DNA of 11,307 nucleotides, from NCBI GenBank assembly GCA_017412445.1, contig JAFPYA010000107.1, positions 1-11,307 of the forward strand, read 5' to 3'. The translations under genes and the position numbers were made by a program. Below the pieces are notes generated by a model, which saw only the letters and a list, made by a program, of their open reading frames with translations, did no database searches and was not told where the DNA came from. This DNA is from Clostridia bacterium (lineage in GTDB: Bacteria > Bacillota > Clostridia > Christensenellales > Aristaeellaceae). Shown here piece by piece: positions 1 to 6,366 of the stretch; position 1 is the stretch's first letter; each line of letters opens with the position of its first letter.

Positions 1-1
1 G

Positions 2-1522
2 ATGATAACCGCTTCGCTGCTAAGGCGCAGAAGCCGCATGCTAATAGCCCTGCTCAGCGTGGCCGTGGGCGCAACGATACTTTCGGGCCTCGTGACCGTG
101 TACGTGGACGTACCGCGCCAGATGGCGGCCTCCTTCCGTTCCTACGGCGCGAACATGCTGCTGATGCCCGCTGGAGACGGAGTGCTGGACAGCGCGCGCA
201 CGCAAGCGGCGCTTTCGCTGACCGAAAGCGACAAGCTGCTGGGCGCGGCCCCCTACCGCTACATTTACACCGAATTCGAGGGCAATCAGACCAGCCAGAG
301 CAAATATTCAAACCAGCTCAAATTCATGACCGCGGGCACGGACTTTGCTCAGGTGCAGAAGACCAGTCCCTACTTCAGCGTGCAGGGCGACTACCCCGCC
401 GCGCAAAGGCAGCTGCTGATAGGCAAAAACGTGGCCGCCACCCTGGGCGCCAAAGTGGGCAGCAGCGTGCGCCTCTCCTACGACAGGGTCGAAAGCATCA
501 CCGTGAGCGACCGCGAGACGGAGCTCAGGGGCACTGCGCCCGGCTACTACAAGGCCGAGGTCGGCGTGACCGTGATACTCTCCGGCGACGGGGCGATAAA
601 GGCGGTCGTAACGGATCTGAGCCGCCAGACCCCCTTCAGGGTGGCCGCCATGAACGCCGAGACCTTCACCGACAATTGGGGCGTAGAGCACGCCTACAGC
701 TTCAACGATCAGTTTATCGGCAAGACGCTGCCGCTTGAACTCAGCACGGGCGCGGATGACCCCGACGAATTTATAGACGCGGTCAGCGGCGCGACCGAGA
801 GCTCCAAGGCCGTGGTCAACGCCATAAACAGCGCCGTTGAGACAGGCAGCACCGAGGTAAACGACGAGCTCACCCAGACCGACAAGGTGACCCTCAGCTA
901 CACGGTGGTGGGTATACTCGAAACCGGCGGCGAGGAAGAGGACTACATCTACATGTCCATCAGCGACATGGAGGAGCTCACGGCGGTGTACGACAGGTAC
1001 GACGTAGTCGAGCTGAGCGTGTCGGGCTCGAGCGACGCGCTTCAAACTCTGGCGGACGAAATGACCGCCTCCGGCAGCGTCGAGGCGAGGCTGGTAAAGC
1101 GCGTGACCAAGTCCGAGGCCGGGGTGCTCGGCAAGCTTCAGGCGCTGGTGTTCCTGGTCACGCTGGTGGTACTGATACTTACTATGATAAGCGTGTCCAC
1201 CACCATGACCGCCGTGGTCAGCGAGCGCAGGAAGGAAATCGGCTTAAGGAAGGCGCTGGGCGCCTCCGACAACTCCATAAGGGCGGAGTTTCTGGGCGAA
1301 GGCCTGTTCCTTGGATTTCTCGGCGGCGCGATAGGCGCGCTGCTGGGCTACGTGTTCGCGCTGATAGTGAGCGAGCATGTGTTCGGTTCGGATCTGCGCT
1401 TCAACCTCTTGCTCGTGCCCGCCACGATAATCGTGTCGATGATAGTGTCCGCCGTAAGCTGTCTGATACCCGTCAAGAACGCCGTGGCGGTCGACCCCGC
1501 GCTGGTGCTGAAAGGAGAATAA
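2..1522 (+). CDS. MacB/FtsX-type ABC transporter permease with inserted FMN-binding domain (5' end possibly beyond window)
   Basis: Integral membrane subunit of a type VII (MacB-like) ABC transporter. Seen: a transmembrane helix at about residues 12-32, a large extracytoplasmic region at about 33-378, then three helices at about 380-401, 432-456 and 468-488, which is the FtsX topology. The loop after helix 2 has the conserved ERRKEIGLRKALGA segment (408-421). The extracytoplasmic core is split: it runs to LSYD (158-161), is interrupted by about 100 residues, and resumes at TVVGILETGGEEED (301-314). The insert (about 178-280) resembles FMN_bind domains of RnfG/NqrC. It ends in DAVSGAT (259-265), matching the ApbE flavinylation consensus Dxx(S/T)GA(T/S), with T265 the predicted FMN attachment site. 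The ATPase gene starts 1 nt after the stop. The first visible ATG is at position 2, so translation may begin upstream. Substrate unknown; related permeases occur in FTR1/P19-type iron-uptake operons, so iron is a guess. Confidence 0.85.
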   Translation: MITASLLRRRSRMLIALLSVAVGATILSGLVTVYVDVPRQMAASFRSYGANMLLMPAGDGVLDSARTQAALSLTESDKLLGAAPYRYIYTEFEGNQTSQSKYSNQLKFMTAGTDFAQVQKTSPYFSVQGDYPAAQRQLLIGKNVAATLGAKVGSSVRLSYDRVESITVSDRETELRGTAPGYYKAEVGVTVILSGDGAIKAVVTDLSRQTPFRVAAMNAETFTDNWGVEHAYSFNDQFIGKTLPLELSTGADDPDEFIDAVSGATESSKAVVNAINSAVETGSTEVNDELTQTDKVTLSYTVVGILETGGEEEDYIYMSISDMEELTAVYDRYDVVELSVSGSSDALQTLADEMTASGSVEARLVKRVTKSEAGVLGKLQALVFLVTLVVLILTMISVSTTMTAVVSERRKEIGLRKALGASDNSIRAEFLGEGLFLGFLGGAIGALLGYVFALIVSEHVFGSDLRFNLLLVPATIIVSMIVSAVSCLIPVKNAVAVDPALVLKGE

Positions 1523-1523
1523 T

Positions 1524-2198
1524 ATGAGTCTGCTTGAACTGAAAAACATATACAAAATCTACGGCGAGCTCAAGGCGCTGAACAACGTCAGCCTGAAGGT
1601 GGATAAGGGCGAATGGGTGGCCATAATGGGCCCCTCCGGCAGCGGCAAGTCCACGATGATGAACATAATAGGCTGCATGGACAAGCCCACAAAGGGCGAA
1701 GTGCTGCTCGACGGCGTGGACATCTCAAAGGAATCCGGCAAGCGTCTGACCGAAATCCGCCGCGACAAAATCGGCCTCATATTCCAGCAGTTCCACATGG
1801 TCAGCTATCTGACCGCCGTGGAAAACGTGATGGTGAGCCAGTATTACCACTCCATGCCCGATGAAAAGGAGGCGCTCGAGGCGCTTGAGCGCGTGGGTCT
1901 CAGGGAGCGCGCCCGCCACCTGCCCAGCCAGCTTTCGGGCGGCGAGCAGCAGAGGGTGTGCGTGGCGAGGGCTCTGATCAACCACCCCGAGATAATTCTC
2001 GCCGACGAGCCCACCGGCAACCTCGACGAGGCAAACGAGAACATAGTGCTCGACCTCTTTAAGCAGCTTCACCGCGAAGGTACCACGCTTATCGTGGTCA
2101 CCCATGACCCCGAGGTTGGCGAAGCCGCCCAGCGCATGATAGTGCTGGAGCACGGCCGCGTGGCAAACGAGGTAATAAACAAAAACTTCGAGCCCTGA
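1524..2198 (+). CDS. ABC transporter ATP-binding protein, MacB/LolD type
   Basis: Cytoplasmic ATPase that would power the adjacent FtsX-type permease. All ABC motifs are visible in this 224-residue protein, a normal length for a stand-alone LolD/MacB ATPase domain: Walker A GPSGSGKS (36-43), Q-loop in FQQF (87-90), signature LSGGEQQ (137-143), Walker B IILADE (157-162), D-loop GNLD (165-168) and H-loop His194. The ribosome binding site AAAGGAG (1511-1517) lies inside the 3' end of the permease gene and only one base separates stop from start, so the two are translationally coupled. LolD/MacB ATPases usually drive mechanotransmission rather than transmembrane solute passage. That fits a transporter whose working part is the extracytoplasmic domain. 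The substrate cannot be told from the ATPase. Confidence 0.95.
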   Translation: MSLLELKNIYKIYGELKALNNVSLKVDKGEWVAIMGPSGSGKSTMMNIIGCMDKPTKGEVLLDGVDISKESGKRLTEIRRDKIGLIFQQFHMVSYLTAVENVMVSQYYHSMPDEKEALEALERVGLRERARHLPSQLSGGEQQRVCVARALINHPEIILADEPTGNLDEANENIVLDLFKQLHREGTTLIVVTHDPEVGEAAQRMIVLEHGRVANEVINKNFEP

Positions 2199-2208
2199 GC
2201 GCGCTGCA

Positions 2209-2244
2209 AAAGCGCACGCATGAATCACACCCAAAGCGCACGCA
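2209..2244 (+). repeat. Short tandem direct repeat upstream of the split-barrel gene
   Basis: The 12-base word AAAGCGCACGCA occurs at 2209-2220 and again at 2233-2244, a 24-bp period, in the 67-bp gap between the ATPase gene and the next gene. It lies just upstream of the strong ribosome binding site at 2251-2259. It may be a protein-binding site or a chance duplication. I see no clear promoter in the gap. Confidence 0.5.
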
Positions 2245-2265
2245 ATCGACAAAGGAGGTAACAAA

Positions 2266-2769
2266 ATGAAAAAGCTTCTCACCCTCGTTTTCGCCCTGAG
2301 CCTGATTTTCAGCCTCGCCTGCGTCGCCGAAAACGGCGGCATCCCCGAAGGCAAAACGGTCGACGGAGTGTCCTCCGCTTCCACGGTATACTACTTTGAC
2401 GGCATAAGCGGCGACGAGCTGATGGACGCCATAAACAGCTATAGCGGCTTTTACGCCGTCGCCTCCGTAAACGCGGACGGCACCCCGAACATAGGCTACT
2501 TCGTCTACGCCATGGTAAAAATCGAAAACGAGTACTACCTGCAGCTTGGCCTGAGCCCCAACCAGACCACGCTGAACATAGACAACGGCTCCTCGCTCAT
2601 GGCCATGTACGGCATGAGCCCCGAAAAGTATCCCTACGCCAGCAGCGGCGCGAGGATGTACCTCGAAAAGGTGGAGGACGAGGAGACACTGAGTGCCCTG
2701 TCCGCCTTCTCCCCCGCCGGCTATCAGCCCCTGTACTACAGGGTGACCGCCGTAGTGCCTATGGGCTGA
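2266..2769 (+). CDS. Secreted PNPOx-like split-barrel protein with a flavinylation-like motif
   Basis: Predicted exported flavin-binding protein of 167 residues. Seen: a signal peptide at 1-22 (MKK, hydrophobic core, then SLACVA before ENGG). Cleavage after CVA by signal peptidase I is plausible. The Cys is in a poor lipobox, so a lipoprotein is less likely. The mature part from about residue 50 resembles the pyridoxamine-5'-phosphate-oxidase-like split barrel: ASVNADGTPNIGYFVY (66-81), then a strand YYLQLG (90-95), then NQTTLNID (99-106). Between signal and barrel is DGVSSAS (33-39), which fits a relaxed ApbE motif Dxx(S/T)xA(S/T), so S39 could carry covalent FMN. The start is fixed by a perfect AAAGGAGGT site at 2251-2259. 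The gene follows the flavin-domain ABC transporter by 67 bp on the same strand and is probably in its operon. Reaction unknown; a redox partner of the permease is inferred. Confidence 0.75.
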   Translation: MKKLLTLVFALSLIFSLACVAENGGIPEGKTVDGVSSASTVYYFDGISGDELMDAINSYSGFYAVASVNADGTPNIGYFVYAMVKIENEYYLQLGLSPNQTTLNIDNGSSLMAMYGMSPEKYPYASSGARMYLEKVEDEETLSALSAFSPAGYQPLYYRVTAVVPMG

Positions 2770-2813
2770 AGCGAAACGCGGCCGAAGACAGCGTCCGCGC
2801 TAAAGAACAGCCC

Positions 2814-2863
2814 GCAAAAACAGCCCGCCCGCGCGTGGAAAAACCACGTTTGCGGGCGGGCTG
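2814..2863 (-). terminator. Rho-independent terminator for the minus-strand zinc-ribbon gene
   Basis: CAGCCCGCCCGC (2821-2832) pairs perfectly with GCGGGCGGGCTG (2852-2863). An inner CGTGG/CCACG stem closes on an AAAAA loop. On the minus strand the hairpin is followed at once by TTTTT (2820-2816), and it begins 18 nt after the minus-strand stop at 2882. On the plus strand no U-tract follows the hairpin, so it should act poorly for the convergent plus-strand operon. Confidence 0.85.
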
Positions 2864-2881
2864 CGTCATCGCCGGGAGGCG

Positions 2882-3202
2882 TTAATTAGTCCGGCTGATC
2901 GAAAGCACGTAGTCGCAGATATAATCGGCATCGCTCCTTGTGTAGTTCGTAATTACGATCCTGTATTGTCTGCCTCCCTGAAGCGTACAGCTTGTGTCCC
3001 AGGAATTTCTCCCGAACACCACGTTGCCATTCTCGTCATACACGCGAACGCTGCAATCGGAACGCCTGTCCATGACCGCTGCGCTGAAGGCATAATCTCC
3101 CGAGGACGGAGCCGTGTACGTGTATTCATTCTGTTGATAGGAAAAAGACAGCTTGTCTCCTATCACCTCGCAGCCGGAGACATCTACCGTCTCGTTCTGG
3201 TA
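2882..3202 (-). pseudogene. C-terminal third domain of the zinc-ribbon protein, cut off by an in-frame TGA
   Basis: This stretch continues the reading frame of the adjacent 320-residue gene directly after its TGA (3203-3205) with no frameshift. It encodes about 106 residues up to a TAA at 2882-2884. The sequence looks like one more copy of the repeated extracellular domain: a VSG start, a YTYTAPSSGDYAF strand pair, VRVYDENGNVVFG, then LQGGRQYRIVITN and a closing YVLSIS strand. The preceding domain has the matching elements RYVFTPEVSGLYGL, IEVYDQLNNEV, LEAGQTYMIYVTP and YTLEV. A GTG at 3164-3166 could open a shorter frame but has no ribosome binding site and would skip the first strand, so independent translation is unlikely. 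Either the gene is recently broken, the TGA is read through, or the base is a sequencing error. Intact, the protein would be about 427 residues. Confidence 0.75.
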
Positions 3203-4165
3203 TCACACCTCGAGCGTATAGGCGCCTATGTTCTTTTCATTAGGGGTTACATAGATCATATAGGTTTGTCCCGCTTCGAGCTCATACTGCAGTGACTCAT
3301 TCATTCTGACAGATCTTGTGTAGTAATCGGTGGAACGAACCTCGTTGTTCAATTGATCATAGACCTCAATGTGCAGCTGCACCCCGTTATAGGCCTCCGT
3401 GCAGGTCAATCCGTACAGACCGGACACTTCAGGGGTGAATACGTAACGGTTTTCCTGTTTTTGGCTCACGAAGCTGTCGTGAATCAGGTCGTAACCGCTG
3501 ATGTACTGTTCCTGTGTGGGACGGGCGAGATTGAGCGTGAAGCTGCCGGGCTTAAACCTGTCAAAGCCGTTGTCCGGCAGAAGCATCAGCGTATACTGCT
3601 GTCCGCCCTCGAGCTCCTTTGCGAAAGCTCTGTTGTTGATTGAGGACAGGCCCTCGCTGCGCTTTGTCGGCCACTCTCCCACCTCGTTTTTGTTCCTGTC
3701 CAGAAAGTATGCAATCGTGCTGTAGCCGTCCACAGAGTCTGTAACCCAGACTACATAGCTGCCTTTCACGTCGGTCCAGAGCGGAATGGACACTCCGCTC
3801 TCGGAATCCATTCTGATGGGATAGACCTCGACGACTGCCTCTGGCGCGTAGAAGTCGGCAGCCGGTTCGTTTGTGCTTATGAGCAACGCGCCCTGCGTGC
3901 TGTCGGTACGGGGCGTGGCGTCGGAGGTGCAGAAGTTGTAATCGTTCGGGCGGATGCGGCCGCAGGTCGGGCATACCCACGCGTTATACTCCGCCGCGGC
4001 CTGACCGCCTGATGCAGGCTTTGGCGTCACGCATTTATAGCAAAACAGCGCGTCCGCTTCATTGAGCGTGCCGCAATTCGGACAAGTCCATCCGTCGTCG
4101 GCAAGCGCGAAAGCGCATAACAAGCTGAGCAATGAAGCAAGGATGAAAGCGATCAGTTTTTTCAT
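3203..4165 (-). CDS. Exported double zinc-ribbon protein with repeated beta-sandwich-like domains, ending at a premature TGA
   Basis: Function unrecognised. Start chosen at the ATG at 4165, which has AGGAGGT (4177-4171) six bases upstream and begins a clear signal peptide (MKKLIAFILASLLSLLCAFALA, residues 1-22); an upstream in-frame ATG at 4189 would bury the signal. After cleavage come two zinc-ribbon-like units of identical spacing: C28-x2-C31-x10-C42-x2-C45, and C65-x2-C68-x10-C79-x2-D82, where Asp replaces the fourth Cys. Two repeats follow (about 88-212 and 213-320), each ending in a strand, LE(G/A)GQ, a strand and F/Y-T-L. They resemble PPC-like secreted beta-sandwich domains. A third copy lies in frame beyond the TGA at 3203-3205. 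Monocistronic, with its own promoter (4287-4315) and terminator (2814-2863). GC sampled by eye is about 40-57% over the repeats against about 65% in neighbours, suggesting a different history. Confidence 0.75.
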   Translation of the reverse strand: MKKLIAFILASLLSLLCAFALADDGWTCPNCGTLNEADALFCYKCVTPKPASGGQAAAEYNAWVCPTCGRIRPNDYNFCTSDATPRTDSTQGALLISTNEPAADFYAPEAVVEVYPIRMDSESGVSIPLWTDVKGSYVVWVTDSVDGYSTIAYFLDRNKNEVGEWPTKRSEGLSSINNRAFAKELEGGQQYTLMLLPDNGFDRFKPGSFTLNLARPTQEQYISGYDLIHDSFVSQKQENRYVFTPEVSGLYGLTCTEAYNGVQLHIEVYDQLNNEVRSTDYYTRSVRMNESLQYELEAGQTYMIYVTPNEKNIGAYTLEV

Positions 4166-4286
4166 AACAAACCTCCTGTACTGCGTCATTCATGAGTGAT
4201 TTGCGCGCGGTTGTCACGTTACGAACCGAGCCGGAAGCCTTACGGCCATGTTGATTTCATGTATTTCGTACGGCAAGTCCGCGTTG

Positions 4287-4315
4287 ATTATAGTTTAGAG
4301 CAGTTCTTTTGTCAA
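4287..4315 (-). promoter_or_regulatory. Near-perfect sigma70/sigmaA promoter for the zinc-ribbon gene
   Basis: On the minus strand, TTGACA (4315-4310) and TATAAT (4292-4287) are both exact consensus and separated by 17 bp, the optimal spacing. Transcription would start near 4280, leaving a leader of about 115 nt before the ATG at 4165. I see no convincing hairpin or riboswitch in that leader. The promoter predicts strong basal expression of the downstream exported protein. Confidence 0.85.
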
Positions 4316-4361
4316 TAGCAGACAAATGAATCTCGCTTTGCTTATTTCCGCGCGTTTCTCT

Positions 4362-5696
4362 TTACTCCTCTTTTCCGTTTTTCCACTCCAAAATCGCCTT
4401 TAAGCGCTCGGAAAGCTGCTTTTCGGCGCCCTGATCGGTGGGGCGGTAGTAGCGCGCGCCCATGAGGCTGTCGGGAAGGCAGGTCATTTTGGCCATCTTT
4501 TCCTCAGTGTCGTGAGCGTAGACGTAGCCTTTGCCGTAATCCAACTGCTTCATAAGCTGTGTGGGCGCGTTTCTTATCTGCAGCGGCACGGGCTCGGCGG
4601 GCTTTTGCTTTATATCTGAGCGGCTTGAGAGCACGGCCATGTAGGCGGCGTTGGACTTGGGCGCGAGGGACATGTATATCGCCGCGTGCGCCAGATGCAC
4701 GTCGCACTCAGGCATGCCGAGGTACGTGCAGGCCTGAAAGGCGTTTATCGCAACCGTGAGCGCGTTTGAGTCGGCCAGGCCTATATCTTCGCTGGCAAAG
4801 CGCACTATGCGGCGCGCTATGTAGAGCGGGTCCTCCCCCGCCTCCAGCATGCGGTTAAGCCAGTACACGGCGGCATCAGGGTCGCTGTTGCGCATGGACT
4901 TGTGCAGCGCGCTGATTATGTTGTAGTGCTCCTCGCCCTTTTTGTCGTAGAGCAGCGAGCGGCGGTCGGTGCAGTCCGAAATCACCTGAGCGGTTATGGT
5001 GACCGAGCCGTCCCTGTCAGCAGGAGTGTTGCTCACGGCCATCTCGAGGGTGTTGAGCGCGGTGCGGGCGTCGCCGTTGGCAAAGCGGGCTATCGAGGCG
5101 ATCTCCTCCTCGCCTATGATTATGTCCATGTCGCCAAAGCCGCGTTTGTCCCTCAGCGCGTGGCGGATGAGCTCGACCAGGTCGCTCTCCTCCAGTGCCT
5201 TCATCACGAACACCTTGCAGCGGCTTAAGAGCGCGCTGTTTATCTCAAACGAGGGGTTTTCGGTGGTCGCGCCTATCAGGATTATGCTGCCCTTCTCCAC
5301 GTAGGGCAGAAACGCGTCCTGCTGTGCCTTGTTGAAGCGGTGGATTTCGTCCACGAACAGTATCGTCCTTATGCCGCTGCGCCTGCCCGCCTCGGCCTGC
5401 TCCATCACGGCCTTGATCTCCTTTATGCCGCTGGTGACCGCCGAAAAGTCTATGAACGCGGCCCTCGTGCGCTTTGCGATTATGCGCGCCAGCGTGGTCT
5501 TGCCTACGCCCGGCGGCCCCCAGAATATCATGGAGGAAATCGCGTCCTGCTCTATCAGGCGCCTCAAAATCTTGCCCTCGCCCACAAGGTGCTTCTGACC
5601 CACGTAGTCGCTCAGATCCGTGGGGCGCAGGCGGCTGGCAAGAGGCCCCTGCAACGTATTTTCGCCGCCGAACAGGCTCATCTGTTCCATAAGCAT
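4362..5696 (-). CDS. rarA: Replication-associated recombination protein A (RarA/MgsA), AAA+ ATPase
   Basis: Cytoplasmic AAA+ ATPase of the RarA/MgsA/WRNIP1 family, related to clamp-loader subunits and acting at stalled replication forks. Length (444 residues) is normal. Seen: RLRPTDLSDYVGQKHL (22-37), Walker A GPPGVGKT (60-67), Walker B ILFVDE followed by IHRFNKAQQD (112-127), sensor 1 GATTENPSF (142-150), and Ser158-Arg159 at the arginine-finger position. The C-terminal half has the family segments DPDAAVYWLNRMLEAGEDP and IVRFASEDIGLAD. Starts at 5696 and 5690 are both possible. The GGAAGG site (5705-5700) is only about 3 nt from the first ATG but about 9 nt from the second, which favours 5690 (MEQMSLFGG). 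QMSLF (5-9) resembles a sliding-clamp binding motif. Last gene of the minus-strand operon, 16 nt after the preceding stop. No terminator is evident downstream. Confidence 0.95.
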   Translation of the reverse strand: MLMEQMSLFGGENTLQGPLASRLRPTDLSDYVGQKHLVGEGKILRRLIEQDAISSMIFWGPPGVGKTTLARIIAKRTRAAFIDFSAVTSGIKEIKAVMEQAEAGRRSGIRTILFVDEIHRFNKAQQDAFLPYVEKGSIILIGATTENPSFEINSALLSRCKVFVMKALEESDLVELIRHALRDKRGFGDMDIIIGEEEIASIARFANGDARTALNTLEMAVSNTPADRDGSVTITAQVISDCTDRRSLLYDKKGEEHYNIISALHKSMRNSDPDAAVYWLNRMLEAGEDPLYIARRIVRFASEDIGLADSNALTVAINAFQACTYLGMPECDVHLAHAAIYMSLAPKSNAAYMAVLSSRSDIKQKPAEPVPLQIRNAPTQLMKQLDYGKGYVYAHDTEEKMAKMTCLPDSLMGARYYRPTDQGAEKQLSERLKAILEWKNGKEE

Positions 5697-5712
5697 TTAC
5701 CTTCCGAATAGC

Positions 5713-6366
5713 TCAAATGTCGCTCTCGCCCACGTCGAAGCAGGCGTCTATGAGCAGAAAATTCTGTCCGTTGCTGCCGGGCAGCTTTTTGAAGTGGCTG
5801 TCGGGGTCGACGCGCATCCAGTCGTTTATGGCGCGGCTCTGTTCAGATGAGCCGTTTACGTTGTCGCTCGAGCGCGGCTCCTCAAAGTAGCTGAACAGCA
5901 GGTTGCCCCAAAGGGAAATGAACATGTACTTGTCCCCGCGGAACACTCCCTCCTCAGTCAGCGCCCTGTGATGATACACGTACTCGGTCAGCTTGTCGTT
6001 AAACAGGTACGCTATGCGCCCGCGCCTGCGCTGCCTCGGGCGGCTCTCCCGCCAGGACGCGGCGTCAGTCGGCTCCGCGTGCCAGAACACGGGCACCATT
6101 TTTACCCACGGCGCGGCCTCACCCTCTAAGGGCTGAGGCAAGATGATTTCGCCAAGCGGAGAAAGAAATTCCTCCGGGGTGACCTCGTTTTCAAGGCTCT
6201 CGGTGTACAAAAACAGCTGTTTTTTATACATGTACATCGCCGCGGTCATGAGCCTGCCGGTCTTTATCAGCCTGAGCGCCTCCTCGCGGCAGGCGGCAAA
6301 AGCCGCGTGGTCGAGGGGCAGTTCATTTTTAAGCATGCACAGATATTCGTTTCTTATTACCTTCAT
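5713..6366 (-). CDS. Hypothetical protein between the activase and rarA; C-terminal half faintly RhaM-like
   Basis: Not confidently recognised. A 217-residue, probably cytoplasmic protein with no signal peptide or membrane helix. The ATG at 6366 overlaps the upstream activase stop by one base (TGATG), with a GAGG-type site about 10 nt upstream, indicating translational coupling; a GTG at 6369 is an alternative. The N-terminal half has hydrophobic and aromatic segments (MTAAMYMYKKQLFLY, 40-54) and a basic run RPRQRRRGR (109-117). The C-terminal half contains EYVYHH (128-133), then YMFISLWGNLLFSYFEEP (147-164), then NDWMRVDPD (181-189). This order loosely recalls L-rhamnose mutarotase/DUF718 proteins (EYxxxH, a NLLF strand, then a Trp-containing helix). 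The resemblance is weak and no rhamnose gene is nearby. Its place in the operon suggests a link to the activase system, but this is inference. Confidence 0.7.
   Translation of the reverse strand: MKVIRNEYLCMLKNELPLDHAAFAACREEALRLIKTGRLMTAAMYMYKKQLFLYTESLENEVTPEEFLSPLGEIILPQPLEGEAAPWVKMVPVFWHAEPTDAASWRESRPRQRRRGRIAYLFNDKLTEYVYHHRALTEEGVFRGDKYMFISLWGNLLFSYFEEPRSSDNVNGSSEQSRAINDWMRVDPDSHFKKLPGSNGQNFLLIDACFDVGESDI

Noticed and set aside
308..1045. Long open frame on the minus strand opposite the permease (about 245 codons)
   Set aside because: It is antisense to a gene with clear family motifs, has no recognisable domain, and arises from the high GC at third positions.
1725..2384. Minus-strand open frame of about 219 codons across the ATPase and the next gene's start
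   Set aside because: It overlaps two supported genes and the intergenic ribosome binding site, with no protein motif or start signal.
2777..2802. Terminator for the plus-strand flavin operon at CGCGG...CCGCG
   Set aside because: Only five pairs, a 13-nt loop and no U-tract. The strong hairpin at 2821-2863 has its T-run only on the minus strand.
3176..3205. Selenocysteine insertion at the in-frame TGA, with a small GAGAC/GTCTC hairpin about 9 nt downstream
   Set aside because: The stem has only five pairs, the position is a surface linker between repeats where the earlier copy has Ala, and the family has no redox Cys here. A nonsense change is simpler.
3203..3205. Genome-wide reassignment of TGA to a sense codon
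   Set aside because: TGA ends at least five other genes here at natural C-termini (ATPase, split-barrel protein, HgdB-like protein, double activase, 217-aa protein), several at exact overlaps with the next start.
4166..4280. Riboswitch in the long leader of the zinc-ribbon gene
   Set aside because: No conserved riboswitch core or stable multi-stem structure was visible; only very short stems such as CCG/CGG.
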